Program-made: the position numbers and the translations under genes
NCBI RefSeq assembly: GCF_009389715.1
Contig: NC_052396.1
Span: 18,346,631-18,410,630 of the forward strand
DNA from: Phoenix dactylifera
Lineage: Eukaryota > Streptophyta > Magnoliopsida > Arecales > Arecaceae
DNA: 64,000 nt
Direction of reading: 5' to 3'
Notes under the pieces: generated by a model
The model's database searches: none
What the model was told of the DNA's origin: nothing
Seen by the model: the letters and a program-made list of their open reading frames with translations, nothing else
Shown: in pieces, positions 1-10,028 of the stretch
Numbering within the stretch: position 1 is the stretch's first letter
How the letters are laid out: each line of letters opens with the position of its first letter

Positions 1-203
1 CTATATATAGGGCCAAATAAACACAATTAACATAAAACCCCCTTACACAAATATAACTCCTAATAAGCCCACAAATAACACAAATAAGTCCTAAAATGCA
101 AACAAGCCCAGAAATAAAAATAAAATAAATATGCAAATAAACGGGTCTGACTCAATCCGGGGGCTCAGGATCATCTGGACGAAGGGCTCTGATGTCCCCA
201 TCA
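1..203 (-). repeat. 3' LTR of the chromovirus (partial)
   Basis: This is the terminal 203 bp of the LTR, ending at the same TGATGTCCCCATCA motif (plus strand) as the right copy. The pol reading frame runs into this LTR for its last 17 or so codons. Confidence 0.88.
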
Positions 204-1240
204 ACTCCTCCCGGGTGAGAAAAACTCGACCCCGTCGAGTACAGGTCTGGCCGGCTGTCGTACTGCTCCAGAAGATCGGAGTCAAGGCGCTGCAACTGTG
301 CTATGAAAATCCACGTCACATCAGACTTTGGTCGACCTTTCCACCGAACAAGGTAACGTTGGCAACCACCGTTCCTGGTTGGAATAACCTGCTCATCCAA
401 TATATGTTTTATTTGTTCTCTGCGTGCATGAACTTTGGGAGGTGGTGGCTCAACAGCAGGTAATAGGTCAGGGTGTCCAACATGGGCAGGTATATCAATA
501 AAGGGGTCAGAAGGCATGAATATTATCTTTTTGTATGGGACTTCTTCAATATTAAATGTCGCACTAATCCCATAGTCATCAGGAAGATCCACAACATATG
601 CATTCGAACTGATTTTCTTTAAGATTTTGATCGGTTCTGCAGTGCAAGTTTGCAATTTTTTAAACGTATCTGAAGAAAATCGTTCAAGCCTAATTCTTAT
701 CATGACGTAATCTTTTTCACTTAACTCTTTATAACGTCTGTGTAAATCAACAAGGAATTTATATTTTAAGTTATTAAAGTGACTACAATTGCTGATTTCT
801 TGATACAATGAATGTGGATGTGATGCAATTGATTGTGCAGACTCAAAGACTCTATACTGATGAGATATGAAAAACAGGTCTATGGGTTGCCTAGATTTGT
901 AATCATGCACCAATTCGAATAGACTCATACCTATGGACTTGTTAACCGAACTATTACATGCAAACTCAACTGTCGGTAACATTAAATTCCAGGTCCTAGC
1001 ATATGCACTCGGGTTGAGCTTATGTTGTTGAAGGTTGGGCAAAGATGCCCCGGGAACTATATCAATCGCGTGTTGGATATCACGCATCGGAGGAAGGGCA
1101 TCCAGAAGATCATCAAGGACTACAAAATGAAACTCCTCTAGAAGGGAAACTACTACCGGAGAATGTTCAAGGTTGGACTCCGCATGGGTATCTTTAGCTA
1201 CAAGTGCCAACTCAGGTGACTGGCTCTCAATATCTTTCAC
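152..1240 (-). pseudogene. Ty3/gypsy pol remnant: RT start joined to integrase C-terminus and chromodomain
   Basis: The frame is open for 362 codons. Residues about 38-75 resemble the beginning of Ty3 reverse transcriptase (LPPMRDIQHAIDIVPG...LPNL). The frame then passes directly into the end of the integrase core (about residue 80; NLMLPTVEFACNSSVNKS) and the integrase C-terminal region. A chromodomain follows near residues 280-315 (YLVRWKGRPKSDVTWI). All RT catalytic motifs, RNase H and the integrase D,D,E residues are missing. The join keeps the frame open, so this is a clean internal deletion rather than random decay. The last 17 residues are encoded inside the 3' LTR. The product can have no polymerase or integrase activity, but the chromodomain could still fold. 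Confidence 0.85.
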
Positions 1241-1300
1241 TACCTCTTCGATAGTAGTGATGTGAAGTGGCTTGGTTGTACTTAGATCAATAGTCTTCTT

Positions 1301-1753
1301 TTAAGAATCATTTTGGACAAAGTCTAATTCTATAGGTTCGTGTTCAAAGTCTTCTTCATAGTCTTCTATATTTGGTTCATAGACTTCTTCGACATATTCG
1401 TCCTCTTGGCTCCTAACTTCTGGTTCAGTAATCAGGTAGGTTCTAATGGAACATTGGGATGCTATGTGGTTGAATTGTTGATACCTTGAGCATTGGGTTT
1501 GGTGCCCAAGAAAATGGGGAAGGATTATAGGTGGTGCAACCAAACCGATTTTAGGTTGGGCTGCAATAGGGGTTGGCGGTGTAGGGGTCCTAGAATTTTG
1601 CATGAGCTCACGGATCTCTTGTGTGAATTCCTTGTATCCAGCCCGCATGGCAACGATCTGTTCTATGATAAACCTCAAAATGTCGGAATTCATGGTAGCT
1701 ACAAGGGTTTTAGGTTGATTGAGATAGTACTCCATATCACTACAGGTTGGCAT
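1301..1753 (-). pseudogene. Truncated gag/nucleocapsid of the chromovirus
   Basis: This 150-codon frame has a proline-rich centre, one zinc-knuckle-like motif (CSRYQQFNHIASQC, about residues 88-101) and an acidic C-terminus that should lead into protease. In the knuckle the second cysteine of the CX2CX4HX4C pattern is tyrosine, so zinc binding is probably lost. The N-terminal matrix/capsid part is missing. A stop and about 60 bp separate it from the pol remnant. Recognition rests on the knuckle, the acidic tail and position between leader and pol. Confidence 0.65.
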
Positions 1754-1759
1754 GCAATG

Positions 1760-3895
1760 ATGACACTGGGTGATGATGTGAAATGCAGTATCACTAATGA
1801 AACCCTAATAACTATGATGTAGGACCAAATTTGATGCCGGACAACCTACTAATGCAATCTATTATGATTTCAGAAATCAGCAAGTCTTCACAAGAATAAC
1901 TTAAAATTTAAATGTTGCTGATTTTTACTTCGGTTATTCAGAATTAAGGATTAAGATTATTCAATTTAAGAAATTAGATTGCAATCAAGTAGTACAGTTG
2001 TTCTGATCCTAAAGTAATCTGATCGAATAATATTGAGAATTATCCTGTTGCTAAGGTGTGCTAATTTAATATTTGGATTTAAATGGTGGGTAGGATGGGT
2101 GTGGTAGTAAATGTTCTAGGTTTTGCAGTTTGACTGGAAAATAAGTTTTGGCCAAAATAGGAATGTCATGCAAGAGAACTAGAACATAACTAGATAAACA
2201 AGCCCAAAAGAAAGAAGAACGTCACCTGTGGTGGATACAGTCCACCGGAAATGTCCGTTGTAGAGTCTCGAACACGAAATTGGCACCGGACGAAGTTAGC
2301 TGGAGCTGTAGACCTTGAACTGCAGCACAAAGACCTTCTGAGTTTCTGGAATGGGCTGAAGAAGATGCTGGATCGGGCCTGTAACAGGATCTGCGGCCAA
2401 TTGGGCTTGGACCGTGCTACAGTAAACGGCTGGGCTGTCGGAACAGATTCGGGCCGTAGAAGTGGACTGGGCTGGTGGCCTGCTGGACAAGTGACAACAG
2501 GGCCAAAGGGGGGGGGTTTGGTGGAGTGTAAGGCAGGCCAAAGGAAGCCCGCGATGGTGGCTTGGATGAATGCGACAGGGGGGGGTGGGTGACAGAGGGA
2601 AGGAGGTGATGAAGTGATGGTGCTCGGCGGGAGGAGGAAGCGACCGAAGGGAGGTGGGGCGAGGAAGCGACGCTCTCGGGTGGCGAAGCAGCGGATGGTG
2701 GACGAAAGCGGAGACGGTGAAGAAGGGGTACTCGGCGGCCGGCAACGAACGGCCTGTGGGCGGCGACAGAAGTGGGCGTACGGTGGTGCTTCGGCGGGGC
2801 GAGGGAGGCGGGGTGCCTCGGGTGGGATGAGGCCGAAGGGAGGCAGGGCGATGGAACCGATGGCGGATGAAGCGGTTGGGAGTCTTGGGCGGCGGCCGAC
2901 GGAGGAAGAGGACGGCGCTGCGGTGGAGGCGGTCGCAGCACAGGGCGGCGCTGCGTGTTGGCGGCAGTGGCAGATGGCGGCGCTGCGACGAGGCGGCGGC
3001 GACGTCGGCGGCGTCGATGGCGGCGACGGCGGAAACCCCTTAGGGTTTCCTCTTCGTTAGGACAGAGGTAAGTTTTTTTTTTTGGCACGTGCAAGTCACG
3101 TGATTCTACGGTTTTTTTTTGGAACCCTTACAGGTTCGGGTTATCGGATACGGGTTTCGGTTGAACCCGCTTTAGCCCAGCACGTGCAGATCACGTGCAA
3201 AAGGAATTTTTTTTTTTTTGGAATGGATCCGGGCTAACAGAGAAACGGGTAACGGGTTTGGATCTTACCCGTTAGGTTCGTTTTCTTTAACCTCTCGATG
3301 GTTTCGGGAGAAGGCTCCGATCTTCACGGCGATGGCGGTGGCCGGGGCTCTGGGACCTATGGTGGCGGGCGGGGCCGGTCACGGGCTCCGGCAGGCGGCG
3401 CTTCCGGTGACGCGTCGGCAGTCACGGCTGCGGCTTCGTGACCTGCAGCGGAGGATGGCTGGCGTTCCCGGGTTTGCCACGGGTCGGCTGTGGGCAGCGC
3501 GAGCGAGCTGGTGGCGCTGCTGGCGTTGTGCGCGGGATGAAGGCGGCCGTGGGAGCGATGGGTGGTGGGATATGGCTCCTCCGACGGCGGGTTCGGGCCT
3601 TCACTGGGCAGCGGCGGCGGCGAGAACGTCCGACGGTGGCTCGGCGCTGCTGGCGGCGACTGGTGGCGGCGGTGGGCGCGGGTGTGACGACGGGTGGGGT
3701 GGACCTGGTGAAGGAATTTTCCCCTATTCCTTGTGTGAGAACCGAGAGAGGGAAGAAAGGATTTCTTTTTTTTTTTATCTCGGTTTGGAAGAAGAGGCTG
3801 GGAGAAGACAGTGCCCCACGCCGTCTTCACGTCAAGGCAGCCCACGGAAAAACTAAGGTCTGGATCGGGGCTTTGGCAGCAGGGGCAAAGCCGTA
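1760..3895 (-). other. GC-rich leader of the chromovirus, no convincing gene
   Basis: The 2.1 kb between PBS and gag is very GC-rich from about 2300 to 3720. It is open in several frames on both strands, but the translations are Arg/Pro/Ala- or Gly-rich low complexity without a recognisable domain. It holds four CACGTG boxes in two pairs (3086-3091, 3097-3102; 3181-3186, 3192-3197), each pair next to a poly-T run, suggesting a local duplication. It may be an element leader or captured host DNA. Confidence 0.55.
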
Positions 3896-3907
3896 GCTCT
3901 GATACCA
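3896..3907 (-). other. Primer-binding site of the chromovirus
   Basis: On the minus strand the sequence is TGGTATCAGAGC, complementary to the 3' end of plant initiator tRNA-Met. It lies three bases inside the 5' LTR, which fixes element orientation and LTR boundary. Confidence 0.9.
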
Positions 3908-3910
3908 AGT

Positions 3911-4293
3911 TGATGCAGCACAAGTGCGGGGAAAGAGGAGAAGAAGGAAGAACAAGAGAGGGAGAAGAAAGAAGAGGTTCTAGGGACGCAGGAAGAAGAG
4001 AAGGGGAGGAGGAGGAAGAAGAAGAATAAGATGTGGGGGAAAAGAAAGTTCTTAATCATTCATTAAAATCCTAATCATGAAAATAGTCCCCTATATATAG
4101 GGCCAAATAAACACAATTAACATAAAACCCCCTTACACAAAAATAACTCCTAATAAGCCCACAAATAATACAAATAAGCCCTAAAATGCAAACAAGCCCA
4201 GAAATAAAAATAAAATAAATATGCAAATAAACGGGTCTGACTCAATTCGGGGGCTCAGGATCATCTGGATGAAGGGCTCTGATGTCCCCATCA
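3911..4293 (-). repeat. 5' LTR of the chromovirus
   Basis: This 383-bp LTR ends in TGATGGGGACATCA on the minus strand, a short palindrome-like terminus. Positions 4091-4293 match 1-203 with five substitutions. A target-site duplication cannot be checked because the other flank is outside the window. Confidence 0.88.
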
Positions 4294-7200
4294 ATAAAAT
4301 CATTGAAGATCATTGAAATATGCATCAGGAAGCTGGCTGATAGTGATACAAAATGGACTGGACTAACTTTGGTACATCAATATGATGGACCAGAGTCTGG
4401 TCTACATCAGTAGACCCCTGTCAAATGCTTCAAAGTACCCTTTGTTACCATGGCTGCATTAGAGCATAAGACTAATAGAAATAATGTTTATTCATTCATT
4501 GGTAAAAAGGTAGAAATATGAATCAAGTAATCTGCATAGTTTTTATTGAAGAAGAAGGTTTAGGGAAAAATAAACAAAGAACATTTAAGACGAAAAAGGA
4601 GGTATTTGATATGAGAAGGGAGTTGAAAAAAGAAAATTAGAAACTGAAAAGAAGATACATGAGTGGGAAAAAGAGGGGAGGTGGTGGAGGAAGAAAACAA
4701 TTTCAACAATAACTTCCTCTCTAACAAGTTCTTAAATTATAGTATTTGAAAAATTGAGGAGATGGGGTCCTAGAGAAGTGTTAAAAAACAGGTTTAAGAA
4801 GATACAAGAAGAAAGATGGAGAAACATGGATGTGGATGAAGAGGTTTTCCCAAAGATCCAGTCCCTGTTTTAATAAATTCTCGAATTACGATCATAGGTT
4901 TTATTGAGTTTTATATAAAGATCAAAACTCTTAAACAAAAATGTCTCTTGATAGAAAGCATGTATGCATTCCCCAAAATCTATCATATATTTTCCTTCAA
5001 TAGCCTGCAATTGTATTGCCAAGGTCTGGGGGACAATTGATGATGTATCTAGGGAAACTATGTCAAACTGAACAGTTTAGAAATTTTATTCTTTCTACTC
5101 ATAGAAAATGAGAAGTGGCATGGTATACAGTGCTTCTGTATGACAAGCTTCAATTTGGTTATTGTTTGATCTTAGATAATACTGATTTGCATAGTACCTT
5201 CTTAGTTCTCTTTTACTTGTTTGTTGGAAATAGAATTCTTCTTAGTGCCATTAGAATGCAAGAATTGACTGTCATTGGGCACAATATAATCGCCATTATA
5301 GGATATCAATTGTATATGTGTGTGCATAGGATAGCATGTAAGCAGTTATGCTCTATTTGTATTATTTTATTTTAAAAGTTGGAGCCAATTCAAAACCTTA
5401 TGACATGCCCAATTGGAAAGGCAAAAATGACATCAAAATTTAGTTTGATTTCAGAAAAATAAACTCGATTCAAAATTTAAAATTGGCCGAGGCAGGTTTC
5501 TGTTTGGTTGATATGGTCCACATGCATCTATACTGGACTTAGGCTACCAAGTGTTCTGCCCCAAGCTCGATTAATGCATGGGCTTATCTTGAAGTGTTCC
5601 TACATTTAGTAATCCTTTGGTTCTTCCATCCATGAGGTTTGCATTCAATTCACTACTTTTTGTTTCTCAAATCTCAACAGTCTATACTTGTTAGAAAACT
5701 TTAATTGTGACTGGTTGATGTTTGATTCTTTAGTTATACTGTGCCTAAAAGATGAATCCAATTCACTCCATCTTTAAATGTGGGTGTGTGGGTATATGAA
5801 ACCTTATCCCTCTGTGTGCTAACTCTACAGGGGAGCAACAACCTTGTTGCAGTAAATCTTGTTGATTGTTGTTGGCTGTTAATGTGCATTTCAAAATAGA
5901 ACCTCTGAGCTTAATAGGATGCTTAAAATTCCTGTTGCATCTAGGATGTTTCGTTTTAGAAAATATTATACTATTTATGCAGGTCCGCTTGGAAGTTGTG
6001 CGATGCTAAAGAAAAGCAATATATTTGATATGCAAATTGAAAGTCTAGATCAATGCACACACTATGTAACAAACTTATTGCTAAGTAACTTGCAAGGTAA
6101 TTGATGCATTTATACTTTTTTCATATTTGGAAATAAAAATATAGAATTCTTCGGTCCCATAATTTTGTTTAGTAATTTTTCCAATTCTTATAACTAAACT
6201 AGAAAATGACAGTTAGGAAGTGAATTTGCATTACATTTTGGTAGTGCATTGCGACTATTGACCAAATTTTTTTTTTTTTTTTTTTGGGGCGGGGGGTGGG
6301 GAGGGTGGTTTGCTGGTTAAAGATGGCCTTCAGTGAAGGACCACTTCCTCCAGAAACTCTCTGATCTTTCTGTTAGGCATTTTTATGTCATTATCGCTGA
6401 TTTTACGTACATGACATGTAACACCAGATACAGATTTAGTGCTCATGCCTTGTTTCTCAATGCCCGTTAGATTAAAATCTCTTGGTGGTATAACTCTCAT
6501 GTCTTTTGGGCTAATTCATTTTGCTCTTCAGCTTCCTTGTGCATTTGAGATGAGCAGAACTCGTATATCAAAACTATTGTCTTGTTCTTTTGTTCAGAAC
6601 AGAGTGTTCCTGTTTCATAGCCTGAGCTTAAACTGCAATCCATATGGTAGATCTCCGTACACATCAACTTGCCATATTGGTTTCATGATGTGTCTCTTTC
6701 TTTCCTAAGTCTGCCTTGGCTATGACCAAGTCACTAATTCATACTTGGCTGAAGTTAGGCTGACAGCTAGAATTACTCAGACTTCCATGGAGCCTTCTCA
6801 ACTCTGACTTGTGTTTAAAGTCAACCTCATATTTGATGGGATAGAAAAGGCTTGGGTGATGAACATGACAACAACGAAGTCCCATGTTTGGTTGCATGAT
6901 GGTGCACTGTTGTTTATTTCCTTGTTCCTCTTTATCGGTTCGATTATTTTCTCATATTTGTTAACATCTTCCTGGTCTTTAAAATCATATCAGATATGCT
7001 CATCAATGTATACATTTAGAGTATGTCTTCTTTTTCCAAATTTAAACTAGCTGACCTGGGTACCAAGAGCTGGAAGCAATGTACTACTAAAAGCAACAAA
7101 CTTGAGTTTGAGAACAAGCTTCGTATGATGGTGATTTTGGTTTTTATGTGTCAGCTTTCAATACTGACTATCTGGCAAGTAGCGGTAATATAGTTGAGCT

Positions 7201-7646
7201 GAAAATAGTCCTATTTATCAGGCATATGTTCTTGGTTTCATGAGTTCTTTTTTTTTTTTTTGAATCTCAGAAGCCCTTGGTTTTCTGGTGTTTTCATTAT
7301 TATGAAAAAGCCTACATGGTTTGGCAGTTCTGTTATAGCTGAACTGATAATTTTCTTTTTTCTCAAGAATTGACATTTACTAGTTATCCTTATACTCTTC
7401 ATTGTTTCCACAATTTTTCCAATATGGGAGGATGGAATTTGTATTCTGCAATATGATCACTGCAATCTGGCATATATTGTCATTAGGGAAAAAATTTGTT
7501 TATTTTGCTCTTGTGATCTTGGTATGATATTGCAGCTTTGGTTCTTCCATACTTGACCCAGAAGGAGAAAAAGAAACTTAAATAGAAATAGAAAAAAAAC
7601 TCTCTGACTTGCACCAATTTAATTTTGTTGTTCGGATGCTAATATA
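4294..7646. other. AT-rich interval upstream of the coiled-coil gene
   Basis: I see no convincing coding exon. Around 5982-6095 there is a segment with splice-like borders (TTTATGCAG before, AAGGTAAT after) that is open in one frame, but no family is recognisable. A pyrimidine-poor acceptor with a CTAAT branch-like motif lies just before 7654. The interval may hold the promoter and a 5' UTR intron of the next gene. Poly-T/G runs occur at 6268-6300 and 7250. Confidence 0.4.
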
Positions 7647-8411
7647 ATGGCAGGGGCTTCGGATGGTGCAGTGGATATTAAGCGACCACCTACTAGCCCA
7701 TTGTCAAAAGAAGCAGATGTTTCACTCCCATTAGTAAAGGTCCCTGAAGCAGATTCAAATAAAGATGGTAGCGGGGTGATATGGGCATCTTCACCTGATC
7801 ACCTAGAGCTGCCTCGGAGGCCCTTCCACCACTCAAACAGTTCAGACTCTCCCTGCATCTCAGAATCCGGATCAGACATCTACAGCAAACGAGAGGTGAT
7901 ACACAAGCTCCGGTTGCAGCTCAAGAGACGGGATGAAATGATAATGGAGATGCAGACCCAGATCATGGACCTACAGAATTCTGTAAGCATCCAAATGACC
8001 CACTCAGCCAATTTGCAGTCTCAGCTTGATTCTGCAAACAGGGACTTGTTTGATGCGGAAAGAGAGATCCAGCGGCTAAGAAAGGCCATTGCTGATCACT
8101 GTGTTGCAGAGGCAGGCTTTCTGGAAAAACCTGTGACCACCAGAAATTGGCGGCCGGAAGCCGTCATTGGTCAGGTTAATGGATATATTGACAGCATGGA
8201 TGATGTAGAGTTGCACTGCATTGGTGGGGAGAAGGTGAGAGATGATAGTGAGAGGGTTGAGATGCTCAAGAGGAAAGTTGGAGAATTAAAAGAAGTGATT
8301 GAAGGAAAGGACTTTCTGCTTCAGAGCTATAAGGAGCAGAAGGTGGAGCTATGTTCAAAGATAAAGGTGTTGCAGCTGAGACTAGAATCTCAGGTACCTA
8401 ATATCTTGTAA
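7647..8411 (+). CDS. Plant-specific coiled-coil protein (GRIP/coiled-coil-like)
   Basis: This is a single open frame of 254 codons. The N-terminal 80 residues are Ser/Pro-rich and probably disordered (SNSSDSPCISESGSDIYSKR). From about residue 84 to 150 there is a strong heptad pattern (KLRLQLKRRDEMIMEMQTQI and following), and a second coiled-coil runs from about residue 205 to the end. The pattern and the C-terminal PNIL resemble an uncharacterised plant family I associate with Arabidopsis AT4G02800, from memory and not verified. No membrane segment or catalytic motif is seen. The start is uncertain: the ATG overlaps a plausible splice acceptor (CTAATATAATGGCAG), so the exon could begin at 7654 and the true start lie upstream. 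The stop follows a potential donor (CAGGTACC), which I take as unused because the frame ends naturally. Confidence 0.72.
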   Translation: MAGASDGAVDIKRPPTSPLSKEADVSLPLVKVPEADSNKDGSGVIWASSPDHLELPRRPFHHSNSSDSPCISESGSDIYSKREVIHKLRLQLKRRDEMIMEMQTQIMDLQNSVSIQMTHSANLQSQLDSANRDLFDAEREIQRLRKAIADHCVAEAGFLEKPVTTRNWRPEAVIGQVNGYIDSMDDVELHCIGGEKVRDDSERVEMLKRKVGELKEVIEGKDFLLQSYKEQKVELCSKIKVLQLRLESQVPNIL

Positions 8412-10028
8412 GACAGTATTTTGAATTTTTTTTGGGCGTTAGCCCTCTAACCTGAGAGCTGTTTGCTTCTTTTTATTTGTGCTGCAAATTTTCATGTTTG
8501 TATAGTTTCTGGCATCTCCATGCTTGTCTAATATTTTCGCATAAAAGGAACCTCAGTCTGAGAAGAACAGATTAGGCAAGACCCAACTTGTTAGGCCATT
8601 TACATTTATGATTGCTTCAAGCAATTTGGAAGTATTTTGGCAGCTCGGAATCGCTGTTGAGTCCTGATGAAGGGGAGAAGTCTGGATGAATCAAAACTCG
8701 AGTCACCAGCTAACCGATCCTTGTTAGTTCTTTGCTAATGCATCATCCAAGTTTGCTCGTTCCCACTGCAATTCAAGTGTGAAACAGCTAGCTTTTGATG
8801 TCTTCATTTGAAAGGCTTACTTTGACGTCTTAAATCTGTGCAGCAGCTTCTGCAGACAGTCATCCTGTTATTATTTAATTGATCTTGCGTTTCAAATATG
8901 GTCATGGACCTATTTTTTTAATTTTTTGGGATGTACTTACCGCTGTTCTTTCGGTGTCTGTTTGCAAATTCCACCCCTATCATAAGGGAAATATTGTTTT
9001 ATTTCATTTTTTTGCGTTGTACCTCATGTTCCTTTGCGAGCTACTACCGTAAGGGAATTTTTTTTTTTTTTTTAATTTGTGGCTGAGTCATGTTAAGAAT
9101 TAAAAAAAGGGGAAATAAACAAGAATGAAAAACCTGCAGCAGCCTCCACAAGATCACATGTAAAAGTAGACGATAATTGGAAGAAAAAAAAAGCTGGACT
9201 TCTGGCTTTAGTTTTCAGGCTATATACGAAGGTAGGTAGAGTTGACGAGGTTTCTTTCTTCCACGAGCTAGGGGGACTGCAGGTTTTCTACAGGCAAACA
9301 TTCATTCATAGTTAAATTCCGCGGTCCTTTCTTTCCCTAGCAGCGACCTCTTCTCTCTTTCTCCCAGGTGGCGTCTGATCTCTCTCCAGCTTCTGCCAGG
9401 TGAGGAGGCAATGTTTCTGCTTCTGATCTACAATGGATTTACGTTTCAAAGATATGAAAAGTTTTTTGGGGCCAGGATGGAAGTTTTGTGAGATGACAGA
9501 AGAGAAAAAACCGGAAAGAGCAGCTCGTAAGGGCCAGTCCAGCCCGGAGGAAGGGTGCAATCCAAGACACCCAGATTGGGAGGCCAAATCCATCTTTTTT
9601 GATGGACATTGGCATTCCTCAACTCTTAGAAGTGCTTATTTTCCCTCTTTCCCCTGCCTCCTCATGTCAGTTATTCCAGAGAAGTGATGCAAAAACACCC
9701 TGGTACCAACATACCTATTTGTCCAGCATCATACACTCGAAAGTTGAAGAATGGATGACAAGAATATTTGTGCAAAACAACGCCATTTAATTCAATTACC
9801 CACCTTGGTCTTCGTTTCTCCATTTGTTGATCGGCACCGGCACAATGTGTCTAAGCTCATATTACAGCAAGATTTAATGTCACATGCTTTCAGTTGAAGT
9901 ACCTTGAGCCCAAAAATTTGTTGTAAGAAAGCAACATGAAAGGTTTATGATACAACCAAACTGGCTTTGCAAGGACTAATTTTCTGCTATGCGCTTGTGC
10001 ATTTTATGCATTAGGATACATCAGACAC
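8412..10028. other. Intergenic: 3' UTRs of convergent genes
   Basis: This lies between the coiled-coil gene (+) and the methyltransferase gene (-), which converge. Short open frames at 9312-9690 on both strands match nothing I recognise. Poly-T runs occur near 9060. No RNA gene or transposon boundary is seen. Confidence 0.5.

Larger units (their letters stand above)
1..4293 (-). mobile_element. Internally deleted Ty3/gypsy chromovirus (3' LTR cut by window edge)
   Basis: The element reads on the minus strand. Its 5' LTR is 3911-4293 (383 bp, TG...CA on the minus strand) and its 3' LTR is 1-203, continuing outside the window. The two shared LTR stretches of about 203 bp differ at five positions by eye, so the insertion is fairly young. 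Next to the 5' LTR is a tRNA-Met-type PBS, and a short purine run (GGGAGGAGT) abuts the 3' LTR. Between them lie a 2.1-kb leader, a truncated gag and a pol remnant that keeps only the start of reverse transcriptase, the end of integrase and a chromodomain. The short LTR and C-terminal chromodomain fit a Reina-like or related chromovirus (inference). It cannot move without help from another element. Confidence 0.88.

Noticed and set aside
2614-3860. Long GC-rich open frames on both strands in the chromovirus leader
   Set aside because: Compositionally driven: Arg/Pro/Gly-rich translations in several frames with no domain, inside a transposon leader.
9312-9790. Short frames on both strands at 9.3-9.8 kb
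   Set aside because: No recognisable family, no splice support and mutually overlapping, so probably chance in an untranslated or intergenic region.
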